Source of the DNA: an uncultured Prevotellaceae bacterium
Lineage (GTDB): Bacteria > Bacteroidota > Bacteroidia > Bacteroidales > Bacteroidaceae
Assembly: GCA_946185485.1 (NCBI GenBank)
Contig: CAMHJQ010000007.1
Location: 1-64,000 of the forward strand
Length of the DNA: 64,000 nucleotides
Direction: 5' to 3'
Shown: positions 33,022-42,237 of the stretch, one piece after another
How the letters are laid out: every line of letters starts with the position of its first letter
How positions within the stretch are numbered: the first letter of the stretch is position 1
Notes under the pieces: model-generated
Databases searched by the model: none
What the model was told of the DNA's origin: nothing
Seen by the model: only the letters and a program-made list of their open reading frames with translations
Program-made: the position numbers and the translations under genes

Positions 33022-34044
33022 ATGAAAGTGCTTATCATTGGTGGAACTGGCACGATTTCGAGTGCTATCACCAGACAATTGGCAGAAAGCGGTCATGAGT
33101 TGTGGCTGCTCAATCGCGGCACGCGCAAGAACGAAGTGCCCACAAACGTCAAGCAAATAACCGTCGACATCAACGACGAACGCACCGTGCTTGCCAGTCT
33201 GGATGGCGAGACCTTCGACGTCGTGTGCGAGTTCATCGGCTTCATCCCTGCACAAGTGGAGCGTGACATTCGTCTGTTCAAGGGGCGCACACGGCAGTAC
33301 GTCTATATCTCGTCGGCATCAGCCTACAACAAGCCTGCTGCCAACCACGTCATTACCGAGGGTACGACACTGGCCAACCCTCATTGGCAATATTCACGCA
33401 ACAAGATAGCCTGCGAGGAGTTGCTGATGAAGGCCTATCGTGAAGAGGGATTCCCCATTACCATTGTGCGGCCCTCGCACACCTACTGCGAACGTGGCGT
33501 CCCAGTGAGTGTCCACGGACCTAAGGGCAGCTGGCCCGTGATGAAACGCATACTCGACGGCAAGCCCGTCATCGTGCAAGGCGACGGGACATCACTGTGG
33601 ACGCTGACATGGAACGAGGACTTTGCCCGCGGCTTTATCGGTTTGTTGGGCAATCCCAAAGCCATCGGCGAGGCGTTCCAGATTATGAGCGACGAGCAAC
33701 TGACATGGAACCAGATATACGAGTGTGTCGGAAACGCACTCCACATGACACCCAAGCTGTACCATGTAGCTTCCGACTTTCTGGCAGCTGTGGCTCCAAA
33801 GGAATGGGACTTCGAGGGTAACCTACTGGGCGACAAGAGCTTGACCGTTCAGTTTGACTGTTCGAAGCTGAAGTGTGCCGTCCCTGGTTTCTGTGCAACT
33901 ACCCGCTTCGACGAGGGCGTGCGCCGCTGTGTCGCCTACCTTCTGGCTCACCCTGAACTGCAAATAGAAGAACCCGACTTTGATGCCTGGTGCGACCGCG
34001 TTATCGACGCGCAAGAGGCAGCAAAATCGGGCTTCTGCTCATGA
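33022..34044 (+). CDS. NAD-dependent epimerase/dehydratase (extended SDR)
   Basis: 340 residues from ATG 33022, 4 bp after the GH9 stop. The dinucleotide motif GGTGTISSAI is at the N-terminus and the active-site Tyr/Lys pair as YSRNK near residue 120. It resembles the UDP-glucose 4-epimerase-like/CSP41-type branch of extended SDRs. An N-terminal extension to 32977 would lie inside the GH9 gene. Last gene of the LacI operon; it converges with the esterase, 6 bp apart. Probably interconverts or oxidises a sugar derived from the GH9 substrate. Confidence 0.75.
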   Translation: MKVLIIGGTGTISSAITRQLAESGHELWLLNRGTRKNEVPTNVKQITVDINDERTVLASLDGETFDVVCEFIGFIPAQVERDIRLFKGRTRQYVYISSASAYNKPAANHVITEGTTLANPHWQYSRNKIACEELLMKAYREEGFPITIVRPSHTYCERGVPVSVHGPKGSWPVMKRILDGKPVIVQGDGTSLWTLTWNEDFARGFIGLLGNPKAIGEAFQIMSDEQLTWNQIYECVGNALHMTPKLYHVASDFLAAVAPKEWDFEGNLLGDKSLTVQFDCSKLKCAVPGFCATTRFDEGVRRCVAYLLAHPELQIEEPDFDAWCDRVIDAQEAAKSGFCS

Positions 34045-34050
34045 TTTTTG

Positions 34051-35451
34051 TCATTTCTTGGGAGTTAATGCGGCAGCGATGATTTCCGCCATGCGGTGGG
34101 CTCCCTTGCTGTCAGGATGGATGCCGTCGTCAAGCATCTTGTCGCCGTCGTTGGCATAGAGGGTGTGCAGGTCGATGATCTGCGCACCCTGCTTTTTGGC
34201 CACTGCTCGCTGAATGGGGATAATCTCGTTCACGATGACGGAGTCGCTGATGTTCCACGTCGGTTTGAAGGCGGGGATGGGCGTGCAGAGGTAAATCTTG
34301 GTATCGGGCAGCGCCTTAAGCATCTGCTCCAAATCCTGTCGGAACTCACTGCCATACTGCCAGTTCTCAGGTTTTGAGTCGTTGGTGCCTAACTTGATGA
34401 TGGCAATGTCGGGCTTGAAAGCCAAGGCGTCGCGCCATGCCTGCTCGTTCATGTAGGGCCAGTCACCCTTGTTGAGCATTGTCCGGCTACTGACACCGAA
34501 ATTCTTCACCCAGTATTTGTCGCCCAGCAGCTTCTGCAGTTTCGCAGGATAGCCGTATGCACCGGCCATGTCGATGCCGAAGCCATCGGTGATGCTGTTG
34601 CCGATGCAGGCTACGCGGATGGCGTCGGGTTTGGGTGTCTGGCGCGCATCGAGCCATGCACCGAGGTCATCGAGCATTCTGTCGTGATACTTGAACCAAG
34701 GACCGAATCCAAAGCCGTGATCGCCCGTGGGATAGATATACATGGCGCACTCGTTGCCGGCATTGCGCATGGCCTCATAATACCGCACGCCGTTGGTGAC
34801 GGGCGGCACCAGACGGTCGTCGCTGGCCATGATGATGCAGGCGGGGGGAGTCAGGTGGCGGCGTACAGCCTTGTCGGTGGAGAACTCGCGCACCAGCTTG
34901 GCATCCTTCTGTCCCTCCTCGCCCAGGAAGTTGCGGCACGACCACTTGTGCGACACGCGCTCATCCATCGAGATGACGGGATAGAAGAGGATGGTGAAGT
35001 CAGGACGTACCTCGAAAGCGGAGTGTGTCGAGATGACCGACGAGAGGTGACCGCCTGCCGAGAATCCCATGATGCCGACGTCGTGGGGATTGATGCCCCA
35101 GATTGTTGCGGAATCGCGGACGATGCGGATGCCCTTCTCCACGTCGCTGATGGGCTTGCTGCGATCACCCTCGGGCAAGCGGTAATTGACGACGAAATAG
35201 GCGATGCCGCGTTGGTTCATCCATTTGGAAGCCAAGACTCCTTCATGTCCGTTCGACAGGACGGAGTATCCGCCTCCAGGAACACCGACAACGGCTCTTC
35301 CCATGGGTGTTTCAGGCAGGAAGCACACCATCTGTGCTGCGCCGTCGTCAGTGAGGTTCAGCGTAAATTCCCTTGCTGTCTGAGCGTTAGCCGTCAATGC
35401 CAACAGCAACAGCACTACTAATTGAATTGTTCGTTTCATCGTTCTTGTCAT
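34051..35451 (-). CDS. Bimodular carbohydrate esterase (alpha/beta hydrolase + SGNH)
   Basis: 466 residues, signal peptide near MKRTIQLVVLLLLALTANAQ. The first half (residues about 30-260) is an alpha/beta hydrolase of the acetyl-xylan or pectin-acetylesterase type: GVPGGGYSVLS oxyanion loop, GFSAGGHLS with the nucleophile Ser, GDHGFG with the His. The second half (residues about 270-466) is an SGNH hydrolase: CIGNSITDGFG, IKLGTNDSKP and DGIHPDSKGAH give blocks I, III and V. Two esterase domains on one chain suggest removal of acetyl groups at different positions of a decorated glycan. A downstream ATG at 35439 is an alternative start. Confidence 0.8.
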   Translation of the reverse strand: MTRTMKRTIQLVVLLLLALTANAQTAREFTLNLTDDGAAQMVCFLPETPMGRAVVGVPGGGYSVLSNGHEGVLASKWMNQRGIAYFVVNYRLPEGDRSKPISDVEKGIRIVRDSATIWGINPHDVGIMGFSAGGHLSSVISTHSAFEVRPDFTILFYPVISMDERVSHKWSCRNFLGEEGQKDAKLVREFSTDKAVRRHLTPPACIIMASDDRLVPPVTNGVRYYEAMRNAGNECAMYIYPTGDHGFGFGPWFKYHDRMLDDLGAWLDARQTPKPDAIRVACIGNSITDGFGIDMAGAYGYPAKLQKLLGDKYWVKNFGVSSRTMLNKGDWPYMNEQAWRDALAFKPDIAIIKLGTNDSKPENWQYGSEFRQDLEQMLKALPDTKIYLCTPIPAFKPTWNISDSVIVNEIIPIQRAVAKKQGAQIIDLHTLYANDGDKMLDDGIHPDSKGAHRMAEIIAAALTPKK

Positions 35452-35524
35452 TTTAGTTACTGATTGTATTTTGGCGCAAATTTACGAAAAAAAGTGCATA
35501 CCACAGATATATTCCTATAAATTG

Positions 35525-35556
35525 TTTGGCTGTCTCGCAATTTTTGCCTATTTTTG
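35525..35556 (+). promoter_or_regulatory. Promoter of the Gfo/Idh gene
   Basis: TTTG (35525-35528) and TATTTTTG (35549-35556) are 20 bp apart; ATG follows 22 bases later. On the other strand TAAATTTG (35477-35484) may serve the esterase. Confidence 0.7.
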
Positions 35557-35578
35557 TAGCGAATAACTGAACTAAACT

Positions 35579-36568
35579 ATGGAACAAGACGGAATTTTGC
35601 GCGTCGGCATCATCGGCGCCGGATGGATAGCCGAAAAGGCTGCCATCACCCTGAACGGACTCACAGACTGCAAGGCATACGCCATCGCCTCGCGGTCGAT
35701 GGAGAAAGCTGAGGCGTTTGCCTCAAAGTGGAACATCCCAAAAGCTTACGGCTCGTACACAGAACTGCTGAACGACCCTGACGTAGACCTGGTATATGTG
35801 GCTACGCCCCATTCCCACCACTACGACGTGACACGTGAGGCTCTGCTGGCCGGCAAGCCCTGCTTGGTGGAGAAAGCCTTTATGGCTAACCTGCGGCAGG
35901 CCAAGGACATTGTCGGCCTGGCTCACGAACGGGGCGTCTTCCTGGCCGAGGCCATCTGGACGCGCTATCAGCCTGCCGTGGGCATCGTGCGCAGACTCAT
36001 TGCCGACGGGCGCATTGGCAACCCACGGCTTATCACCGCTACGCTGGGCTACTCGATGGGCAAGAAGGAGCGCATCTTCCGTCCCGACCTCTGCGGCGGA
36101 GCACTGCTCGATCTCGGTGTCTATGCCCTCAACTTCGTGCGCATGTTTACCGACAGCGACATCAGTATGCTTGACGGCTACTGCGTCAAGAGCGACACCG
36201 GCATGGACCTGACGAACACCATGACCATCATCCTCAACGACGGCATCGTGGCTAACGTTCAGTCGTCGGCGCAGTGTGTGGGCGACAATATCGGCGTCAT
36301 TGCTGGCACGGAGGGAAACCTCATCATCGACAACATCAACAACCCGCAGCGCATCACCATCAATGGTCCCAACCGTGTCTTCGTCGAGGACATCCATGTA
36401 CCCCAGCAGATTACTGGCTACGAGTACCAGTTCCTGGCCTGCCGCCAGGCACTCATCGAAGGTCTGTTGGAACCCCGTGAGATGCCTCATACCGAGACGC
36501 TCTATATCATGCAGCTGATGGACAGCCTCCGCCAAAAGTGGGACGTCCGCTATCCGATGGATGAATAG
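35579..36568 (+). CDS. Gfo/Idh/MocA family oxidoreductase
   Basis: 329 residues. The Rossmann motif GIIGAGWIAEKAA is N-terminal, the family's catalytic Glu-Lys region reads CLVEKAFMAN near residue 97, and GGALLDLGVYALNF matches the GGG...D.G.H region of the C-terminal beta-sheet domain. Members oxidise or reduce sugars with NAD(P). It stands alone under its own promoter and is followed by a repeat run and a terminator. Confidence 0.8.
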   Translation: MEQDGILRVGIIGAGWIAEKAAITLNGLTDCKAYAIASRSMEKAEAFASKWNIPKAYGSYTELLNDPDVDLVYVATPHSHHYDVTREALLAGKPCLVEKAFMANLRQAKDIVGLAHERGVFLAEAIWTRYQPAVGIVRRLIADGRIGNPRLITATLGYSMGKKERIFRPDLCGGALLDLGVYALNFVRMFTDSDISMLDGYCVKSDTGMDLTNTMTIILNDGIVANVQSSAQCVGDNIGVIAGTEGNLIIDNINNPQRITINGPNRVFVEDIHVPQQITGYEYQFLACRQALIEGLLEPREMPHTETLYIMQLMDSLRQKWDVRYPMDE

Positions 36569-36576
36569 GGGAAAAG

Positions 36577-36656
36577 TAAAAAGGTAAAAAGGTAAAAAAG
36601 TAAAAAGGTAAAAAGGTAAAACAATGCCCGTGTTTGTTTAAACATGGGCATTGTTT
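36577..36656 (+). terminator. GTAAAAAG repeats and terminator hairpin
   Basis: Five 8-bp GTAAAAAG-like units (36577-36618) lead into CAATGCCC-GTGTTT-GTT-TAAACATGGGCATTG (36622-36653) and TTTG. It separates the oxidoreductase from the minus-strand GH127. Just beyond, a 17-bp segment with ATTATCGCG is duplicated (36661 and 36690) at the end of GH127. Confidence 0.65.
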
Positions 36657-36691
36657 GATGTATTATCGCGACAGCGGCAACTTTTGATATA

Positions 36692-38806
36692 TTATCGCGC
36701 CAGCGGTAGCCAGAGGCTCATGTCGTCGATGCCGCGGTTGTCCCAGGCGTAATATGGGATGAGTCGGACTTTTACCTTTTGCTTGGCGGCGGGGCGCAGC
36801 TCGCGGTAGAGGGTGCTGTTGTCCCAGGGGCAGTCGTTGGTGACGAGGGCGTCGGTTTCGAGGGCTGTCATGGTGGTGCCGCTGATGGTGACGGGAACCT
36901 CGCGGAACGTGGCATCGGCGGGGATGGCACAATCATTGATACGGGGCTTCCCGGCGGCAGAACCGCCGAGCACACTGATGTCCTGCCCCTCAAGGCAATA
37001 GACAATGGGGCCGCGCATGACGGCAACCTGGTTCTTGGCTTCCTCGACCAGCGGGTTGGCCTCGACAAGGCGGACGGGCATGGGCAGGTCAAGTTCGATG
37101 ACGTCGCCCTTCTTCCATTGGCGGGGCTGGTGCAGGTCTTCCACGAGGATGGGTTCGCCATTCAACTTCAGCGACGGGGCAGTGCTCCAGCCGGGAATGT
37201 GCATACGGATGCTCTTGAGGTTCTTAGCCTTCTTGACGGTGAGGCGGATGTGGCCGTCCCAGGGGTAATTGGTCTGCTGCTCTATCTCAAGGTCCTTGGT
37301 CTTGAGGGTATTCTGTCCGTAGAGGTTGACCCATAGCGTATCCTTGTTGATGCTATAAGCGTACTCCTGGGCCTGGCAGAGCGTGCGGAGGGTATTCGGC
37401 GGACAGCAGAAGCAGGAGATATAGCGCTGACGGTGCTTAGGCCAACGCATAACATAGGGGAACTCCTTGGTGCGGCGCAGGGCCTCGGTATAGAAGAAGT
37501 CCTTGCCGTCGAGCGAGATGCCGCTGAGAATGCCGTTATAGAGTTCGTTCTCAATATTGTCGAGGTACTTGGGGTCAGCGGTGGTCTGGAACATGCGCCA
37601 CGAAAAGAGCAGCATGCCAATCTGGGCACAAATCTCGTTGTGGGCGGCCTCCTGCGGCAGCTGGAACTGGCGTCCGTAGGCCTGGTGAATCTGCTGGATG
37701 CTGGGCTGGTCGTAGGTGGTGCCGTCGGGTGAGACGCCGTCGTAGAGGGCTCCGCAGCCACCCATGATGTAAATCTTGTGATTGACGATGTCGTCCCAGA
37801 TGGCAGTGAGATTTTTTAGCAGCTGTGCCTCGCCGGTCTCGGCATAGAGGTCGGCGACGCCGGCATAGAGGTAGTTGGCACGCACGGCATGGCCCATGGC
37901 CTCGTACTGGTCGCGGAACGGATGGCGGTCCTGATTGTGGTCCTCGCCGTTGGTGACGCTGTCGCGGATGGCAATCAGGCCCTTGGCCAGTTCCAGGTAC
38001 TTGGGGTCGCCAGTCTCTCGGTACATCTCGGCAGCCCCCATGTAGTGGCTGGGGCAGATGGCGTTGCGCGAGAGTTCGGCAGCGTCGTTGGTTAGGAAGT
38101 TATACAGGAAGTCGGCAGCTTTCCGCCCGCATTCAAAGAGCGTGGTCTTGCCCGTGGCACGCTTGTGTACGATGCCGGCGGTCATGAGGTGCCCCAGGTT
38201 GTAGGTCTCGAAATTCAGGCGCGAGGCGAAGGCGTGTGCCTGGTCCTTGCCAATGGTGATGCCGGCAGCATTTTCGGAGGCCGCCGATGAACCGGTTGGA
38301 GTGACGGCATGGCTGTCGATGCCGGCGTTACGCTCACTGATGACGACGGGCGTATGGATGTAGCCGTCGGCACGCTGGGCGAGGGCGACCTGCTCAATAA
38401 AGCGGTCCATGAGGGCATCCAGCCGGGCATCCTTGGTGACGGCATAGACGGCAGCGCAGGCCTCTAACCACTTATACATGTCGCCGTCGTGGAAGGGAGG
38501 GCCGTGGTGCTTGCCCTTGACGGTGCCGGCAGCCACCTCGAAATTGCGGAAGCCGTGCGAGCCGTGCTTGCCGTCCTTGTCGAGGGTCTCCCACGGCGTG
38601 TTCCACGTGTTCCACATCTCCCACACGCCAGAGCTGTGCATGGTGTCGAAGACGTCGCCCCAGAAACCGCCCGTCCAGCGGACGGTGCCCATGGGGAGGT
38701 TCTGCATCTTGGCTTGCTGACTGCGGCTCATGTCGGTGAGTCCTTGAGCGAGAGCGGCTACTGCGGTGCAGCAACACACTAAACAGGAGAGGAGGATTCG
38801 TTTCAT
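36692..38806 (-). CDS. GH127 beta-L-arabinofuranosidase (DUF1680)
   Basis: 704 residues, signal peptide MKRILLSCLVCCCTAVAALAQ. Characteristic regions are GFWGDVFDTM, FHDGDMYKWLEACAAVYA, ETCAQ-like NEICAQIGMLLFSWRM and the CFCCPPNTLRTL cysteine cluster that, with a Glu, forms the zinc-bound cysteine nucleophile site of this family. The (alpha/alpha)6 barrel is followed by two beta-domains. It would release arabinofuranose from plant glycoproteins or pectin side chains. It appears monocistronic; no TAnnTTTG box was seen upstream. Confidence 0.85.
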   Translation of the reverse strand: MKRILLSCLVCCCTAVAALAQGLTDMSRSQQAKMQNLPMGTVRWTGGFWGDVFDTMHSSGVWEMWNTWNTPWETLDKDGKHGSHGFRNFEVAAGTVKGKHHGPPFHDGDMYKWLEACAAVYAVTKDARLDALMDRFIEQVALAQRADGYIHTPVVISERNAGIDSHAVTPTGSSAASENAAGITIGKDQAHAFASRLNFETYNLGHLMTAGIVHKRATGKTTLFECGRKAADFLYNFLTNDAAELSRNAICPSHYMGAAEMYRETGDPKYLELAKGLIAIRDSVTNGEDHNQDRHPFRDQYEAMGHAVRANYLYAGVADLYAETGEAQLLKNLTAIWDDIVNHKIYIMGGCGALYDGVSPDGTTYDQPSIQQIHQAYGRQFQLPQEAAHNEICAQIGMLLFSWRMFQTTADPKYLDNIENELYNGILSGISLDGKDFFYTEALRRTKEFPYVMRWPKHRQRYISCFCCPPNTLRTLCQAQEYAYSINKDTLWVNLYGQNTLKTKDLEIEQQTNYPWDGHIRLTVKKAKNLKSIRMHIPGWSTAPSLKLNGEPILVEDLHQPRQWKKGDVIELDLPMPVRLVEANPLVEEAKNQVAVMRGPIVYCLEGQDISVLGGSAAGKPRINDCAIPADATFREVPVTISGTTMTALETDALVTNDCPWDNSTLYRELRPAAKQKVKVRLIPYYAWDNRGIDDMSLWLPLAR

Positions 38807-38858
38807 TATCTTTTTTATTTTAAAGACGGGCGGAGGCGGGAAATGTCACCTTCGGGTA

Positions 38859-38905
38859 AAAAATAGCAATAACGGATATGCCGTTTGTGTAGCATATCCG
38901 TTATT
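38859..38905 (-). terminator. Intrinsic terminator of the small secreted-protein gene
   Basis: AATAACGGATATGC pairs perfectly with GCATATCCGTTATT around a 10-base loop (38868-38905). On the minus strand it is followed by GCTATTTTTT. It ends the 38931-39278 message. Confidence 0.8.
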
Positions 38906-38930
38906 CACCATAGATGGCGAGGGTTATCCT

Positions 38931-39278
38931 TTACTCGTTCGTGTTATGTTCCGGGAGTTGTCCATTGGGGCGGGGACCACCGCGATGACCACCTCTCTGT
39001 CCGAAAGGACGACGCGGACGCATGCGCATCTGCTTGTACTGTTTGTACTGTTCCTCGCTCAGTATCTTCTGCATGCGTTCCTCGTACTCTTTGTTCAGAT
39101 CAATCATCTTCGTCTTCTGCTCGTCAGTCAACTTCAGTTCCTTGGCCATGAACTCTACCATCATCTCTGGGTTCGGACGGCGCGGACCTTTCTGGTCGGC
39201 ATTCTGCTGTTTGTTACTTTGTGCCATTGCTGCGGTCATCGACACGAGAGCTACCATCGTTAAAACAATCTGTTTCAT
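38931..39278 (-). CDS. Small secreted protein, DUF4890/Spy-like
   Basis: 115 residues, signal peptide MKQIVLTMVALVSMTAAMAQ. The mature chain has a short helical part (MVEFMAKELKLTDEQKTKMI, EERMQKILSEEQYKQY) resembling the LTxEQ repeat of CpxP/Spy-type periplasmic proteins and of the Bacteroidales DUF4890 group, then a basic Pro/Gly/Arg tail (RPRRPFGQRGGHRGGPRP). Such proteins are thought to bind unfolded proteins or metals in the periplasm. A -7-like box TGCCTTTG lies at 39349-39356 on the minus strand. Confidence 0.65.
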   Translation of the reverse strand: MKQIVLTMVALVSMTAAMAQSNKQQNADQKGPRRPNPEMMVEFMAKELKLTDEQKTKMIDLNKEYEERMQKILSEEQYKQYKQMRMRPRRPFGQRGGHRGGPRPNGQLPEHNTNE

Positions 39279-39440
39279 AATCTTTAATTTTTTGTTTGTT
39301 AATGAATTAAATGGATGTCTGTTGTTTATTTACGTTCTTATGACGATGCAAAGGCACAAGAAGTTTAACCGCCCGCCGGAAAGTTTCAGCGAACGGTCAG
39401 TCTTTTCCTGCGAACAGACTCTTTGGTTCTGTAAACAGCC

Positions 39441-40538
39441 TTACTTCCGCAAGGCGATGTTGTAGTTGTAGTACTGCGGGTTGCCCGTCACGTCCTTGAT
39501 GACACGGATGAAGGGCGGGAAATTGATGCTCTCCTGCCGGGCAACGCCCTTGGTTTCGAGGATGACGAGGTCGCTGACAGGTGCATGGAATGTGTCTATC
39601 TCGAAGTACTGTCCACGCCAGATGAAGCTGCTGCGCGTCTTGCGGATAGTGGCGCGGTAGGGGTCGGCCTGCTGCAGCAGCGACTCGTACAGGGCATTGC
39701 TGACCTGACGCTCCGTCTCAAGCACTTCGGTAGTCGAAATGCGCTTCTTTGTCTTGTGCACGTTGACCACTTCGCCATGCCAGCTGCGCCGTCGCAGACG
39801 CACCTCGCAGTCAGGGTCAGCCACCAGGTATGTCTGGCATATCTCACTCTCGACGCTCTCGGGCAACGGCCCTGTCAGTTCCACGATATAGGTACGCTCG
39901 TCCTCGATGGGCTGTGGAATGCCCAACACGTTGGATATCTCCTTCAGCACGCGATTGATTTTAGTGTCGAAGTTGTCGTGGTTGTTGATGACGCGCAGGT
40001 GTGGATGTCCCGTCCAGGCACGGTTCACCTTTTTGTCCAGGTCGCGTGCCAATCGCAGGCCCTCCTCGTTGGCCTGCTCGTAGCGCGTGGCATTGGTGGC
40101 AACGGTATAGTACTGCTCGGCACCATCAGCAGCACTCACCAGATGTAGCACGGCATCATAGCGGTGGCGCAGTTGGTTGGTATCGGTATGGCACTTCTGG
40201 CAGAGTTCGTCCCACATCTCCGGGGCGATGTATGCCGAGATGTCCATGGTTCCGCGGTCACAGACGATGAATGTCGGCTTGGTGCACGTCTCCGCCAATC
40301 GCAAAAAACTGTTCTCCAAGGCCAACTGGGTTTCGAGGATGGCCAGTTCGCCTTCGTAATATAGCTTGGGATTGGGCGTCAGGTAGCTCCAGCCGCCCTG
40401 ACTGTAGAGGGTGGGCACCTCGGGCACGGTGAATACTTTGAAACCGAGATTCGAGAAATGTTCGATGATGCGTACCAGTGCCGTGGTCTTTCCGGCACAG
40501 GGACCGCCTGTCAGTACGATACGCTTAATGTCTTTCAT
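39441..40538 (-). CDS. AAA-type ATPase fused to a CYTH-like domain (TTD14-type)
   Basis: 365 residues. The N-terminal 180 residues form a P-loop kinase-like ATPase (AAA_28): Walker A GGPCAGKTTAL, IVCDRGTMD with the Walker B Asp. The C-terminal 150 residues (YIVELTGPLPESVESEICQT, CEVRLRRRSW, ISTTEVLETERQVS, YFEIDTF) look like a CYTH/triphosphate-tunnel domain. This pairing is that of the eukaryotic TTD14 protein and its bacterial relatives. The substrate is not known, possibly a nucleotide or phosphoinositide-like polyphosphate. It has its own promoter at 40563-40593 and is free-standing. Confidence 0.75.
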   Translation of the reverse strand: MKDIKRIVLTGGPCAGKTTALVRIIEHFSNLGFKVFTVPEVPTLYSQGGWSYLTPNPKLYYEGELAILETQLALENSFLRLAETCTKPTFIVCDRGTMDISAYIAPEMWDELCQKCHTDTNQLRHRYDAVLHLVSAADGAEQYYTVATNATRYEQANEEGLRLARDLDKKVNRAWTGHPHLRVINNHDNFDTKINRVLKEISNVLGIPQPIEDERTYIVELTGPLPESVESEICQTYLVADPDCEVRLRRRSWHGEVVNVHKTKKRISTTEVLETERQVSNALYESLLQQADPYRATIRKTRSSFIWRGQYFEIDTFHAPVSDLVILETKGVARQESINFPPFIRVIKDVTGNPQYYNYNIALRK

Positions 40539-40562
40539 TGCGTTTTAAGTTTTTAGCGGCTA

Positions 40563-40593
40563 CAAAGGTAAGATATTATTTTCAGATGACAAA
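40563..40593 (-). promoter_or_regulatory. Promoter of the AAA-CYTH gene
   Basis: TTTG (40590-40593) and TACCTTTG (40563-40570) on the minus strand, 19 bp apart; start codon 25 bases on. Confidence 0.7.
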
Positions 40594-40638
40594 ATAAATA
40601 GACATCCGTCTTAAAAATAATATATTGTGACAGCACTT

Positions 40639-42237
40639 ATGAAACATTTACTAACCTGCCTCCTTGCCCTTTACACATGTCATGCCTTTGCGGGTGACAT
40701 CATGGTCCGTGAGGGCGAAAGCATACACGACGCCCTGCGCCAGGCCCGAGAGTGGCGGCGCACCAACGACCCTCGCTGCGTGGGCGGCATTACCATCACC
40801 ATCGAGGAAGGCCGTTACTATATGAGCGAGCCGCTGTTCCTGCGTCCCGAGGACAGCGGAACCAAGGAGTCACCACTCGTTATCCGCGGACTTGGCAAAA
40901 ACCACCAAAGCGTCATCTGTGGCGATGCCCGACAACGTCACACCCAGATGTGGCCTTTAAAAGAACAAGGTTACAGCTATCCTATAAAAAAACACGATGA
41001 CGGTCTTCCTATGAAAGGCATGGAGCGCATACTCGATTTCAACACCACCGACAGAACGATCACTATCCCTACTCCTCCTCAGAATGTTCTACAGACGAAG
41101 AACTTGGAAATGGTGGTTCACCAGCGATGGGCCATTGCCATTTTGCGTGTAAAGGATATGAAAGTTGAGGGCGACAAGACGGTGGTATCGTTCATGGAAC
41201 CTGAAAGCCGATTGGAGTTCGAACACCCCTGGCCACAACCCGTCATCGGAGGCGAGAAGGGGAACAGCTCTTTCCTGCTTCGCACCACAGAACAGCGTGA
41301 CGGCATTGAGCAGTTGGTCATCGTCGACGGCGCCAACTATGTACGTTTTGAAGGCATAACCTTCAAACACACTTGCTGGAACCGTCCCTTGCACAAAGGG
41401 CACGTCACCCTACAGGGCGGTTTTCCTCTCGTTGATGCCTATAAACTGAAAGAAAACCCCGGACTGCCTTGGGACAAGAATCTCGAGAACCAAGCCTGGA
41501 TAGAGCGCCCTGTCAGTGCTGTCACCGTGCGCAATGCCCATCACGTTGACTTCCACTCGGTGCTGTTCGAGAATCTGGCTGCCACGGCCTTGGACTTTGT
41601 CGATAACGTCAGCGATTGTGTAGTACAGAAATGTACCTTCGGCAACATTGGCGGCACGGCTATCATGGGAGGTTCTTTTGCAGAAAGCCCCCGCGAAGTA
41701 CACCGTCCCTACACCGACCTGGCCAAGCGCTGTCAACGACTGACCATCAAGGAAAACTTCGTTGTAGATGCAGCCAACGAAGACTGGGGCGCCGTGGGCA
41801 TTGCATTGGGCTATGTACGCCACTGCACCATCAGCAAGAACCACGTGTTTTTCCTCAGCTACTCGGGCATCTGCGTCGGTTGGGGTTGGACACCCCTCAA
41901 CACGGGTATGGAGAACAACCGCATCGAGGGTAACAATGTCAGCAACTATGCCCGTCAGCTCTATGACGCCGGCGGCATCTATACGCTCAGCAACCAGCCA
42001 GGTTCCGTGATTAGCGGCAACAAGGTCTCACGTCCCTACCCTGCCCCCTATGCTACCAACGACCGCGGTTTCTGCATCTACCTGGATGCCCGTACCGACG
42101 GTTTTACTATCGAGAACAATTACACCGGCGACATCGCCCCCGGGATTGCCGGTCGTCCTCTCACTAACCAACGGCCCATACGTCGTGACGAGATTGGCGA
42201 CAACCACCCCGGTCCAAATATCATCTTTAAGCAATGA
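40639..42237 (+). CDS. Secreted right-handed beta-helix enzyme (GH141-like), second copy
   Basis: 532 residues from ATG 40639; a GTG at 40627 is less likely. Signal peptide MKHLLTCLLALYTCHAFA. It shares the order of motifs with the 23125-24867 product: SIHDALRQAREWRR, EPLFLRPEDSG, VRFEGITFKHTCWNRP, NEDWGAVGIALGYVRHCTIS, YDAGGIYTLSNQPGSVISG. The two are paralogues with clear divergence in the loop regions. Its stop overlaps the GH31 start by 4 bp, so this beta-helix enzyme and GH31 work on one substrate. Confidence 0.8.
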   Translation: MKHLLTCLLALYTCHAFAGDIMVREGESIHDALRQAREWRRTNDPRCVGGITITIEEGRYYMSEPLFLRPEDSGTKESPLVIRGLGKNHQSVICGDARQRHTQMWPLKEQGYSYPIKKHDDGLPMKGMERILDFNTTDRTITIPTPPQNVLQTKNLEMVVHQRWAIAILRVKDMKVEGDKTVVSFMEPESRLEFEHPWPQPVIGGEKGNSSFLLRTTEQRDGIEQLVIVDGANYVRFEGITFKHTCWNRPLHKGHVTLQGGFPLVDAYKLKENPGLPWDKNLENQAWIERPVSAVTVRNAHHVDFHSVLFENLAATALDFVDNVSDCVVQKCTFGNIGGTAIMGGSFAESPREVHRPYTDLAKRCQRLTIKENFVVDAANEDWGAVGIALGYVRHCTISKNHVFFLSYSGICVGWGWTPLNTGMENNRIEGNNVSNYARQLYDAGGIYTLSNQPGSVISGNKVSRPYPAPYATNDRGFCIYLDARTDGFTIENNYTGDIAPGIAGRPLTNQRPIRRDEIGDNHPGPNIIFKQ

